64,000 nt of DNA, from assembly GCF_023227765.1 (NCBI RefSeq), contig NZ_JALKBZ010000001.1:62001-126000 (forward strand), written 5' to 3'. Position numbers and translations under genes: made by a program. This DNA comes from Fuchsiella alkaliacetigena (lineage in GTDB: Bacteria; Bacillota; Halanaerobiia; Halobacteroidales; Acetohalobiaceae). Positions 8,969-17,977 of the stretch are shown here, in pieces (within the stretch, counting starts at the first letter, position 1; each line of letters starts with the position of its first letter). The notes beneath the pieces were generated by a model. The model did no database searches. It was given only the letters and a program-made list of their open reading frames with translations, and was not told where the DNA came from.

Positions 8969-10984
8969 CTACAGAGTTCTTTGGATTTCTTCATAATCAT
9001 AAATTTCGATTTCATCTCCAACTTTAATATCATCGAAATTTTCCAGACCAATCCCACATTCATAACCCTCAGCTACTTCCTTAACATCGTCCTTAAAGCG
9101 TTTTAATGAGCTAATATCTCCTTCAAAGATAACAACTCCATCTCTAAGTAGTCTAGCTTGAGCATTTCGATTAATATTACCTGAAGTTACATAAACTCCA
9201 GCTACATTACCTACTTTAGGTACACTAAAGACATCTCGCACTTCAGCTCGACCCACAATTATTTCCTTATAATCAGGATCTAAAAGGCCCTCCATAGCTG
9301 CTCTAACATCTTCTATAGCTTTATAAATTACGCGATAGGTTCTAATATCAACTTCTTCTTTATCTGCTACTTGACGAGCATTGTTATCAGGCCGTACATT
9401 AAAACCAATTATAATAGCATTAGAGGCACTGGCTAGCATAACATCAGCCTCTCGAATAGCTCCTACTCCGCTATGTACAACTTTAATCTGTACCTCATCG
9501 GTGCTCTGCTCTAATAAAGCTTCTTTTAAAGCCTCTACTGAACCCTGTACATCTCCCTTGATTACTATATTTAAGTCCTTAATTTCACCTTCTTGAATTT
9601 GCTCAAAAAGATCATCTAAGGTAACAGCCTTGCTTTGTCCTAGCTCTTGTTCTCTTTTTAGATCTTGGCGATCTTCAGCTAAGCTCCTAACTGCTTTTTC
9701 ATCTTCTAAAACCTGTAATAAATCACCGGCTTGGGGTACCGAATTAAATCCTAACACCTCTACTGGCTTAGAAGGGCCCGCCTTTTCAATCCGCTTACCT
9801 TGATCATTAATCATAGCTCTAACCTTACCGTGAGCTAAACCGGCTACCATAGGATCTCCAATCTCTAAAGTTCCGTTACGAATTAAAACTGTAGCTACTG
9901 GCCCTCGACCTTTATCTAGCTCTGCCTCTACAATTACTCCGTTAGCTAGTTCACGTTCAGGATTGGCCTTTAATTCTTCCATTTCCGCTACTAAGACAAT
10001 CATTTCTAGCAGTTCATCAATATTTTCTTTATGCAGAGCAGAGATAGGCACACAAATAGTATCTCCTCCCCACTCTTCAGCTACTAATCCATATTCTGTT
10101 AGCTCCTGCTTAATTCTTTCCGGCTTTGCACCAGGTTTATCAATTTTATTAATAGCTACAATAATCGGTACTTCAGCTGCTTGAGCATGGTTAATAGCTT
10201 CTACGGTCTGCGGCATTACTCCATCATCGGCTCCTACTACTAAAATGGCAACATCGGTCACCTGAGCTCCCCGAGCTCGCATAGAAGTAAAGGCTTCGTG
10301 ACCAGGGGTATCTAAAAAAGTAATCTTCTTTCCATCTACCTCTACCTGATAGGCTCCAATATGCTGAGTAATTCCTCCAGCTTCACTATCAATTACATCG
10401 GTTTCTCTAATAGTATCCAACAAGGTTGTTTTTCCATGATCCACATGGCCCATCACCGTAACTACTGGAGGTCTTTCTTCTAAATCTTCAGGCTGATCCT
10501 CGATATCCTGTACCAGTTCATTCAAAGACAGCTCTTCTACTTCAGTCTGAGAGGTAAACTCAACTTGATAACCGTAATTATCCATAATAACTTCAATAGT
10601 TTCCTCATCTAACTCTTGATTAATAGTGGCCATAATTCCTAAGCCAATTAAGTCTTGAATCAAAGAGTTTGGATTTTTATTTAACTCTTCAGCTAATTCT
10701 TTAACATTCAAAGTACCTTCCAATCTTATTAAATTATCATCATCGCTTTCTTCATTATCCTCTTTTTCCACTTCATTACCTTTTTCCTCTTCAACTTCCT
10801 CAACATCAGTTACTGCTGTCTCATCTTCTTCTAAAACCATTTCTCTAACTAATTTAGCTGTTTCAGCCTCTACCGTGCTCATATGACTACTAGCATCTAC
10901 ATCTAGTTCTGCTAATAGATCTAAAACCTCCGAACTGGATAACTCTAATTCTTGTGCTAATTTATATACTCTAATTTTACTCAT
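8969..10984 (-). CDS. infB: Translation initiation factor IF-2
   Basis: GTPase that brings initiator tRNA to the ribosome. The 671-residue protein has an IF2-N segment at the N-terminus ([16 protein letters not shown]), a short highly acidic linker, a second IF2-N-like domain near residues 85-140, the G domain with [15 protein letters not shown] near residue 180, DTPGHEAF and NKIDK, then the C-terminal initiator-tRNA-binding domains. The ATG at 10984 has GGAGGTGG eight bases upstream. The linker is short compared with many bacteria. The upstream neighbour is nusA with only a short gap. Confidence 0.97.
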   Translation of the reverse strand: MSKIRVYKLAQELELSSSEVLDLLAELDVDASSHMSTVEAETAKLVREMVLEEDETAVTDVEEVEEEKGNEVEKEDNEESDDDNLIRLEGTLNVKELAEELNKNPNSLIQDLIGLGIMATINQELDEETIEVIMDNYGYQVEFTSQTEVEELSLNELVQDIEDQPEDLEERPPVVTVMGHVDHGKTTLLDTIRETDVIDSEAGGITQHIGAYQVEVDGKKITFLDTPGHEAFTSMRARGAQVTDVAILVVGADDGVMPQTVEAINHAQAAEVPIIVAINKIDKPGAKPERIKQELTEYGLVAEEWGGDTICVPISALHKENIDELLEMIVLVAEMEELKANPERELANGVIVEAELDKGRGPVATVLIRNGTLEIGDPMVAGLAHGKVRAMINDQGKRIEKAGPSKPVEVLGFNSVPQAGDLLQVLEDEKAVRSLAEDRQDLKREQELGQSKAVTLDDLFEQIQEGEIKDLNIVIKGDVQGSVEALKEALLEQSTDEVQIKVVHSGVGAIREADVMLASASNAIIIGFNVRPDNNARQVADKEEVDIRTYRVIYKAIEDVRAAMEGLLDPDYKEIIVGRAEVRDVFSVPKVGNVAGVYVTSGNINRNAQARLLRDGVVIFEGDISSLKRFKDDVKEVAEGYECGIGLENFDDIKVGDEIEIYDYEEIQRTL

Positions 10985-11066
10985 ACAATACTCCACCTCC
11001 AACTTAATTTATAACAAGTTCTACCCTAAATAATTAATCTATTTAAAAGCGGATAACCTAAGATAG

Positions 11067-12188
11067 TTATTCGCTTAAATCTATTTCAGTAAAGTCAAAG
11101 TCAGAATCCACTTCTGCATCTACTTCTTCTTGTAACTCTATACCTGTATCCTCATCAAGCTGGGATTCACTCTTGATATCTATTTTCCAACCGGTTAACT
11201 TAGCTGCTAATCTAGCATTTTGACCTTCTTTACCAATTGCTAAAGATAATTGATGGTCTGGAACAACTACCTGGGCTACTTGCTCCTCTTCATCTATATC
11301 AACGCCTATCACTTCCGCTGGACTGAGAGAATTAGCTATCAACCGGGCCGGATTCTCACTCCATTCAATAATATCTACTTTTTCTCCATTTAGCTCACTA
11401 ACTACTGCTTGCACTCGCATTCCGTTAGGGCCTACACAAGCACCAATAGCATCTATATCCGGCTCTCTAGAAGCAACAGCTAGTTTAGATCTAAAGCCTG
11501 CCTCTCTAGCTACTCCTTTGATTTCAACTATTCCATCGTGAATTTCCGGCACTTCCAACTCAAATAATCGTTTTAGCAAGCCGGGATGAGTTCTTGATAC
11601 TAAAATATTAGGACCCTTAGTAGTCTTTTGCACCTCTACAATATAGATCTTAATTCGTTCATTAGCTTCATAAGCTTCATTAGGAATCTGTTCCGGAGGT
11701 ATCAAGATAGCTTCGGTCTTACCTAAATCAATAACCACATTATCTTTATGGTGTCTTTGAACTATCCCCGTTAAAATATCTCCTTCTCGATTTATAAACT
11801 CCTCATAGACTATATCTCGCTCTGCCTCGCGAATTCGCTGAATAACCACCTGCTTAGCCGTTTGTGCCGCTATTCGACCGAAGTTTTCCGGGGTAGCCCG
11901 CACAGAAACTGTATCTCCTAACTCACAATCAGGCTCCTTATCTTTAGCTTCGGCTAAAGATATTTCTAAATTAGGATTACTTACCTCCTCTACTACCTCT
12001 TTATCAGCATAAACTTCAACCCTACCCAGCTCTTCATCAATCTCTATATTTACATTTTGGCTGGAGCCAAAATTCTTTTTATAAGCTGATTTCAAAGCTG
12101 CCTTTAAAGCATCCAATAACATCTCCTTGGGAATTCCTTTATCCTCTTCTAAATCCTCCAAGGCCTGAATTAATTCCAAATTCATCAT
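11067..12188 (-). CDS. nusA: Transcription termination/antitermination protein NusA
   Basis: RNA polymerase-bound elongation factor that influences pausing and termination. The 373-residue protein has the N-terminal polymerase-binding domain, an S1 domain (about residues 135-200, GDILTGIVQRHHKDNVVIDLG) and two KH domains (EAGFRSKLAVASREPDIDAIGACVGPNG, then LSLAIGKEGQNARLAAKLTGW), and ends in a short acidic tail. Two tandem ATG codons follow GGAGG; the second, at 12185, is equally possible. It sits between rimP and infB. Confidence 0.96.
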   Translation of the reverse strand: MMNLELIQALEDLEEDKGIPKEMLLDALKAALKSAYKKNFGSSQNVNIEIDEELGRVEVYADKEVVEEVSNPNLEISLAEAKDKEPDCELGDTVSVRATPENFGRIAAQTAKQVVIQRIREAERDIVYEEFINREGDILTGIVQRHHKDNVVIDLGKTEAILIPPEQIPNEAYEANERIKIYIVEVQKTTKGPNILVSRTHPGLLKRLFELEVPEIHDGIVEIKGVAREAGFRSKLAVASREPDIDAIGACVGPNGMRVQAVVSELNGEKVDIIEWSENPARLIANSLSPAEVIGVDIDEEEQVAQVVVPDHQLSLAIGKEGQNARLAAKLTGWKIDIKSESQLDEDTGIELQEEVDAEVDSDFDFTEIDLSE

Positions 12189-12209
12189 AATTCCTCCCTT
12201 AAGTAAGTC

Positions 12210-12668
12210 CTAAAATTCCAAAGCTAGACTAACTTTAGCCACCTTATCTTTAGGAACCTCAATTATTCCTTCTTTATTTTTAATCTTTATTTTATTTTCA
12301 ACTAAGCCTAATAACTCGCCTTGTAAATCTCGTTTCCCCTCTACAGGGGCATAAGTAGAAATATCAACAGTTTGACCAGTAAATCTTTGAAAGTCCTCCT
12401 CAGTTTTAAGCGGTCTATCTAAACCGGGAGAAGATACTTCCAGTATATATGAATCCTCTATCGGATCTTCTATATCCAACTGAGCACTTATTTCCTGGCT
12501 AATATTTTGGCAGTCATCAAGATCAACTCCATCCTCTTTATCAATAAACACCCTCAAAAACCAGTTAGCTCCTTCTTGCTGATACTCCACTTCAACTAAC
12601 TCCAGACCATAACTTTCCACAATTGGCTTAGCTAAATCAAATACATAATCTTTGATCCGTTTTCCCAC
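12210..12668 (-). CDS. rimP: Ribosome maturation factor RimP
   Basis: Needed for 30S subunit assembly. Visible signatures are LAKPIVESYGLELVEVEYQQEG near the N-terminus and DSYILEVSSPGLDRPLKTEEDFQRF in the middle, followed by the SH3-like C-terminal domain. The GTG at 12668 has AAGGAGG nine bases upstream and is preferred over a TTG two codons earlier, which would be only three bases from it. First gene of the rimP-nusA-infB operon, behind its own promoter and leader hairpin. Confidence 0.92.
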   Translation of the reverse strand: MGKRIKDYVFDLAKPIVESYGLELVEVEYQQEGANWFLRVFIDKEDGVDLDDCQNISQEISAQLDIEDPIEDSYILEVSSPGLDRPLKTEEDFQRFTGQTVDISTYAPVEGKRDLQGELLGLVENKIKIKNKEGIIEVPKDKVAKVSLALEF

Positions 12669-12803
12669 TGTCAATTCCCTCCTTAACTTCTATTCTTCCC
12701 TAAGTTTAACTGCTTATTCTATCGTTGAGTATCAGTGACGAGTTAATATAGTAACTACTGCTCTATCCCAAAATTAGCTTAAGCAATATTATATATACAA
12801 GTA

Positions 12804-12833
12804 AAGAGTGGGTTCCATACCTAGCCCCACTCT
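12804..12833 (-). promoter_or_regulatory. Stem-loop in the rimP leader
   Basis: A 9-bp perfect stem AAGAGTGGG/CCCACTCTT around a loop of about 12 bases lies between the promoter at 12869-12897 and rimP. No U tract follows it on the minus strand, so a simple terminator is unlikely; attenuation, RNA stability or NusA feedback are possible roles. The gap 12669-12910 contains no gene. Confidence 0.5.
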
Positions 12834-12868
12834 TAATACTAAAAGATTTAATATTATGTCCACCTTAC

Positions 12869-12897
12869 ATTTTAGCACATTCTTTACAGCATTGCAA
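12869..12897 (-). promoter_or_regulatory. Sigma-A-type promoter of the rimP-nusA-infB operon
   Basis: Minus-strand -35 box TTGCAA (12892-12897) and -10 box TAAAAT (12869-12874) with a 17-base spacer, plus a TG one base before the -10 box (extended -10). It lies just downstream of polC and about 200 bases upstream of the rimP start. Confidence 0.75.
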
Positions 12898-12910
12898 GTG
12901 AATGTATTTA

Positions 12911-15900
12911 CTACGTAAACATAGAGAGTTGATTAGTAGCCGGTAATCCCTCTAAACAACCATGTTCCTTTAGTACCTCAATTACTGTTTTACTTAGTCC
13001 AGCTCGATTACTCAAATTTTCAATAGAAGTAAACTCACCTTGATTTCTAGCCTCAATTATACTCTGCGCTGCACTCTCACCCAAACCTTGCAAAGTAATT
13101 AAAGGAGGAAGTAATAGACCTTCTTCATTAATTTGAAATTCATGAGCTGAAGACTGATAAAGATCTACAGTAGTAAACTCTACTCCCCTCAACATAGCTT
13201 CAATCACTATCTCTAATACTTTTAAGGTGTTTTTTTCCTTTTGAGTAGCATCATTCCCCTTGCTTCTCAGCTTAGTAATAGTCTGCTCCACAAAGTCCTG
13301 GCCCTGAGCCACTAGCTGCGCATCAAAATCAGTAGCTTTAATAGTAAAGTAAGCAGTATAAAAAGCCTGCGGATAATGAACCTTAAAAAAGGCAATTCGA
13401 AAAGCCATCATCACGTAAGCTACAGCGTGAGCCTTAGGAAACATATATTCAATCTTTTTACAGGATTTAATATACCAGTTAGGAATGCTAGCCTCTACTA
13501 AACTAGCCTCTTCTTCTTCAGTTAAACCTTTACCCTTACGCACATGTTCCATAATCCAAAAGGCTTGGCTAGGTTCTACTCCTTGTTGGATTAAATAGTT
13601 CATAATATCATCTCTAACTGAAATTACTTCTGCTAACTCAGCCTTTCCTGCTTTAATTAAGTCCTGAGCATTATTCAACCACACATTTTCACCATGAGAA
13701 AGACCACTAATTCTAACTAGTTCAGCGAAGGTAGTAGGCTGAGTATCCTCCAACATCTGCTGTACAAAATCGGTTCCAAACTCAGGAATTCCTAAACTAC
13801 CTATGGAAGTTCCTAGCTCTTCAGCCTCAATACCTAAGGTCTCTAAACCGGAAAAGATAGCCATAGTTTCAGGATCATCTAAAGGAATCGAAGCTGCATC
13901 TACTCCGGTCATATCCTCTAACATGCGAATAGTAGTAGGGTCATCATGGCCTAGAATATCCAGTTTCAAAATCCTACCACTGATTGAATGATAATCGAAA
14001 TGAGTAGTCAATACCTCCGTATCTTGATCATTAGCCGGCTTTTGAATAGGAGTAAAATCAAAGATTTCCTTATCTTGAGGCACTACCATCAAACCACCTG
14101 GGTGCTGACCAGTAGTCCTTCTAACCCCAGTACAGCCCTTAGCTAGTCTATTTACCTCTGCCTTACGCAAAGATAGGCTATTTTCTTCTATATAACCCTT
14201 AACAAAACCATAAGCCGTTCTATCGGCAATAGTAGAAATAGTCCCTGCTCTAAATACATAGTCTTCTCCAAAAAGCTCCTCAGTATAACTATGAACCTCC
14301 GGCTGATATTTGCCAGAAAAGTTAAGATCTATATCCGGAACCTTTTTTCCTTCAAAACCCATGAAAACTTCAAAAGGAATATCGGCTCCTTCCTTAATTA
14401 AATCCGCCTCACAATCCGGACAGGCTCGGTCAGGTAGATCAAAACCAATTCCATAGTCACCATCAGTAAAGAACTCAGAATACTGACATTTAGGACAGAT
14501 ATAATGAGGAGGTAAAGGATTCACTTCAGTAATTTGACACATAGTAGCTACTAAAGAAGAGCCCACTGAACCTCGTGAACCAACTAAGTAACCATCATCT
14601 AAAGACTTCTTAACTAGCTTATGTGAAATAAGGTAGATAACCGCAAAACCATTACCGATAATAGCATCTAACTCCTTAGCTAATCTTTTTTCTACAATCT
14701 CCGGTAGTTGCTCACCATAGAGAGCTTGAGCATTTTGGTAAGTCATATTCTGGACTTCCTCTACTGCTCCTTCAATCTCCGGAGTAAAGAGCCCCTCGGG
14801 AATTGGTTTAATTTCTTCAATTTCATCTACAATCCGATTTGGATTTTCAATTACCAACTCTTCAGCTACCTCTTGACTAAAGTAATCAAATTCAGCTAGC
14901 ATCTCTTCAGTAGTCCGATAATAAAGAGGAGCCTGACTGTCAGCATCCTCAAAGCCTTGGCCGGTCATTAAGATTTCTCTAAAAATCTCATCTTTAGGAT
15001 CTAAAAAGTGAACATCGCCAGTAGCTATTACTGGTTTGCCTAAAGCAGTTCCTAGCTCATAGATTTGTCGGTTGATCTTTTTTAATTCTTCCTGAGATTC
15101 CACTCGCTCTTGTTCTATTAAAAATTGAGTGTTTTCCAGCGGCTGAACCTCAAAATAATCATAGAACTTACCGATTTCACGCAAAGCACTTTCATCTTTA
15201 CCATTCAACAGAGCTTGATAAAGCTGTCCAGCTTCACAGGCTGAGCCTAAAATTAAACCTTCTCTATTAGCCAGTAGTTGGCTTTTTAAAATTCGCGGTT
15301 TTCTATAAAAAGTTTCAATATGAGATTTAGATACTAATTTATATAGATTTTTAAGCCCCGTCTGATTTTTCACTAAAATAGTAGCGTGGTAAGGTCTGAG
15401 CTGTTGGTAGTTAATCTCACTGCTTAAACTATTAATCTGCTTTAAGTTACTCATTCCTTTAGCCTGGGCTAATTCAAATAATTCCAAAAGAATCTGGGCA
15501 GTTACTCTAGCATCTTCGCTAGCCCGATGATGGTTTTCCAGTTCTATCTGTAATTCCTGGGCTACTCGATTTAACTTAAAGCTTTTTAAGTCCAATAGGG
15601 CCCGAGCTAAGTTCAAAGTATCTAAGGCCGGATTCTCCAAACGTAGTCTATCCAGTTTATTATTGATAAAATTAAGATCAAAAGAAAGATTGTGAGCTAC
15701 TAATACAGTTCCCTCAATGAATTCCAAAAATTCAGGCAAAACTTCCTCCAAGCGAGGAGCTTCAGCAACCATAGAAGAATCAATTCCTGTCAACTCCACT
15801 ATTTTAGCTGGAATTTCACTATCTGGATTGACTAAGCTGTTAAAGCTATCGACAATTTCTCCTGCCTCTATCTTCACCGCACCTAACTCTATTATCTGAT

Positions 15901-17197
15901 GCTGTTGAGGATTTAAGCCGGTAGTCTCTAAATCAAAGACTACGTATTCGGCTGCTCCTAACTCCGACTCAATAGGATTAATTACAATAGGCTCTCCATC
16001 ATCAACTAAATAAGCTTCTAATCCATAAATTAGATCTACATCATAGCTTTGAGCTATGCTATGTGCTTCCGGGAAAGACTGAATCACCCCGTGATCAGTA
16101 ATAGCTAAAGCTGAATGCCCCCAGTCAGCGGCTCTCTCGATAGCTTTTTCTAGATCTACCACCGAATCCATGGCACTCATCTTAGTATGTAAATGCAGTT
16201 CTATTCGCTTTCGAGAAGCATCATCGGACTTTTGCTCCACCTCTACTCTATTTAAGTCACGAGCTAACATAGTTAATTCTTGATCATACTGATCAATCTG
16301 TATCTTACCGCGGGCCCGCAACCAATCCCCAACATCTAAATTATTCACCACAGCCCCTTTATCATTTTCAAAAACCTTAACTGTTAAGGAATCGCTATGA
16401 TCAGTGAGCACAAAAACTAACAAGTTTTTACCGCTCTTAAGTTCTATTACCTCTAAATCTATCAACTGACCTTGAATAGTAATGCTTCGTTCCTCGCTCT
16501 GAATCTCTTCCATAGCTACTGGCTCTGATTTGATCTTCTTTCCTAAGAGCGGGCCCTGCTGCTTAACTTCTGACCCTTTATCCAGTTGCTGATCTACTTG
16601 CGCCATTAAGTTATTAACATAGTCCTCTTTTTCCTGTTGCTTCTCCTCCAGCAGCTTTTGAGACTCTTGACTAAAATCGCCTAACTTAAACTCCACTTCT
16701 AGCTCAACTTCAAACTCCTCAGTAATCAGTTCAGCAATCATCTGTTCACAGTTTCTATCTCTTAACTTTTTAATTCCTAATTCATTCTTAAGCTCAATAA
16801 CCAAACGATTATCAGCTACTAATTGACAGCGAGCGTTAGCCAGCCAGCCATTAGCTAAGGCAACCTCTTTTTTAACCTGTTCCACAATTTCTGGCCAGTA
16901 GTTTAGCACTCTCTCCTTTAAAGTCCCCTTAGCCTGAAAGTAATTAAAACGACACTCTACACTCTCTAAAGAAGTAACGCTTTCTTTAATTAAATCAGCT
17001 ATCTCTGCTTCTAAGCCCTTACTACGCATCTGCTGAGGTAGCCTTCCATATAGCTCTAAGCGCTTAGCATCTAAATCCAATAAGAGCTGCTTAAACTTGA
17101 TCAATTCCAGCACCTCTAGCTCAGCTGTCAATAATTCACGAACTATCTTTTTCTTTATAAGGCTCTGTTGAGCAGGCCTAATATATACCTCAGTCAT
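12911..17197 (-). CDS. polC: DNA polymerase III alpha subunit, PolC type
   Basis: Replicative polymerase of low-GC Gram-positive bacteria. The 1428-residue length is typical. Domains in order: N-terminal region; OB-fold near residues 235-320; PHP domain opening with ELHLHTKMSAMD near 332 and ending with ITDHG; 3'-5' exonuclease inserted in PHP (VFDLETTGL near 417, with HNLSFDLNF and the later HRASEDARVT); four-cysteine zinc site CPKC...CPDC near 899-925; catalytic PDIDLNFSG near 954; C-terminal helix-hairpin-helix region. ATG with GGGAG seven bases upstream. It is the marker that best supports a Firmicutes host. Confidence 0.98.
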   Translation of the reverse strand: MTEVYIRPAQQSLIKKKIVRELLTAELEVLELIKFKQLLLDLDAKRLELYGRLPQQMRSKGLEAEIADLIKESVTSLESVECRFNYFQAKGTLKERVLNYWPEIVEQVKKEVALANGWLANARCQLVADNRLVIELKNELGIKKLRDRNCEQMIAELITEEFEVELEVEFKLGDFSQESQKLLEEKQQEKEDYVNNLMAQVDQQLDKGSEVKQQGPLLGKKIKSEPVAMEEIQSEERSITIQGQLIDLEVIELKSGKNLLVFVLTDHSDSLTVKVFENDKGAVVNNLDVGDWLRARGKIQIDQYDQELTMLARDLNRVEVEQKSDDASRKRIELHLHTKMSAMDSVVDLEKAIERAADWGHSALAITDHGVIQSFPEAHSIAQSYDVDLIYGLEAYLVDDGEPIVINPIESELGAAEYVVFDLETTGLNPQQHQIIELGAVKIEAGEIVDSFNSLVNPDSEIPAKIVELTGIDSSMVAEAPRLEEVLPEFLEFIEGTVLVAHNLSFDLNFINNKLDRLRLENPALDTLNLARALLDLKSFKLNRVAQELQIELENHHRASEDARVTAQILLELFELAQAKGMSNLKQINSLSSEINYQQLRPYHATILVKNQTGLKNLYKLVSKSHIETFYRKPRILKSQLLANREGLILGSACEAGQLYQALLNGKDESALREIGKFYDYFEVQPLENTQFLIEQERVESQEELKKINRQIYELGTALGKPVIATGDVHFLDPKDEIFREILMTGQGFEDADSQAPLYYRTTEEMLAEFDYFSQEVAEELVIENPNRIVDEIEEIKPIPEGLFTPEIEGAVEEVQNMTYQNAQALYGEQLPEIVEKRLAKELDAIIGNGFAVIYLISHKLVKKSLDDGYLVGSRGSVGSSLVATMCQITEVNPLPPHYICPKCQYSEFFTDGDYGIGFDLPDRACPDCEADLIKEGADIPFEVFMGFEGKKVPDIDLNFSGKYQPEVHSYTEELFGEDYVFRAGTISTIADRTAYGFVKGYIEENSLSLRKAEVNRLAKGCTGVRRTTGQHPGGLMVVPQDKEIFDFTPIQKPANDQDTEVLTTHFDYHSISGRILKLDILGHDDPTTIRMLEDMTGVDAASIPLDDPETMAIFSGLETLGIEAEELGTSIGSLGIPEFGTDFVQQMLEDTQPTTFAELVRISGLSHGENVWLNNAQDLIKAGKAELAEVISVRDDIMNYLIQQGVEPSQAFWIMEHVRKGKGLTEEEEASLVEASIPNWYIKSCKKIEYMFPKAHAVAYVMMAFRIAFFKVHYPQAFYTAYFTIKATDFDAQLVAQGQDFVEQTITKLRSKGNDATQKEKNTLKVLEIVIEAMLRGVEFTTVDLYQSSAHEFQINEEGLLLPPLITLQGLGESAAQSIIEARNQGEFTSIENLSNRAGLSKTVIEVLKEHGCLEGLPATNQLSMFT

Positions 17198-17213
17198 ATC
17201 GACACTCCCTTAA

Positions 17214-17873
17214 TTAATCCTTCCAGTCTACCTGGATTACTCCTGTAGTCTGTGCTAAATGTTGAGTTAGTTCATTCTGCTCTAAGTCAGGAGGAACTCT
17301 AACCTGTAAATTAATATAAATATTAGGCTCATTTCTAATATGATCAATACTTACATCAACAATATGCACATCATAGTTACCTAAAACAGAACCAATCTTC
17401 CCCACTTCTCCTGGCTGATCAAAGACCTTGACCCGTAAACTCTGTAAGTTAGCCTCTTTAGTAATAAAATTAGTCAGCATATTAAAGATAGTCAAGGTAA
17501 TAATCACCAGTAAAGTAGCAGCAATAGCACTAAAATAAAAACCAGCTCCCACTGCTAAACCTACCCCAGCTACCGTCCACAGACTAGCCGCAGTAGTTAA
17601 ACCTTTCACCGCAAAGCCTTCCCGAATAATAGTTCCTGCTCCTAAAAAACCGATTCCACTTACTACCTGAGCTGCAATTCGAGCCGGATCAGCAGTTTTG
17701 GAGATTACAGCTACTTCTAAGGAAACAATCATTATTAAAGTTGAGCCTACGCAGACCAAAATATTAGTCCTAAAACCTGCCGGACGAGAGCTACTTTCTC
17801 TTTCCCAACCAACCAAGCCCCCTAATGCTGTTGCTAACAATAACCTGGAGAATATTTCCATCTCGCTGATAAT
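17214..17873 (-). CDS. MgtC/SapB family membrane protein
   Basis: Integral membrane protein of the MgtC/SapB family. The N-terminal membrane domain shows RLLLATALGGLVGWERE, FRTNILVCVGSTLIMIVS and RIAAQVVSGIGFLGAGTII; the C-terminal part (from about residue 145) is a soluble ACT-like domain. Members are linked to magnesium limitation or membrane potential, but the activity here cannot be read from sequence. Start uncertain: a GTG at 17882 lies inside the AAGGAAGTGA ribosome site, an ATG at 17861 has no ribosome site, and an ATT at 17873 has ideal spacing and gives a family-like N-terminus. It sits between proS and polC behind a terminator. Confidence 0.85.
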   Translation of the reverse strand: MISEMEIFSRLLLATALGGLVGWERESSSRPAGFRTNILVCVGSTLIMIVSLEVAVISKTADPARIAAQVVSGIGFLGAGTIIREGFAVKGLTTAASLWTVAGVGLAVGAGFYFSAIAATLLVIITLTIFNMLTNFITKEANLQSLRVKVFDQPGEVGKIGSVLGNYDVHIVDVSIDHIRNEPNIYINLQVRVPPDLEQNELTQHLAQTTGVIQVDWKD

Positions 17874-17890
17874 TTTAATCACTTCCTTAA

Positions 17891-17921
17891 AATTAAATGT
17901 TGTTGCCTATCAGCAACAACA
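17891..17921 (-). terminator. Rho-independent terminator after proS
   Basis: On the minus strand a 9-bp perfect stem (TGTTGTTGC with GCAACAACA, loop of six) is followed by TTTAATTTT. It lies in the 100-base gap between proS and the mgtC-like gene. Confidence 0.7.
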
Positions 17922-17977
17922 CCTGTACTCTTAATTACTTCTGAAAAACTAGAAAGTCCTTAAGCACTTATTGCAGT

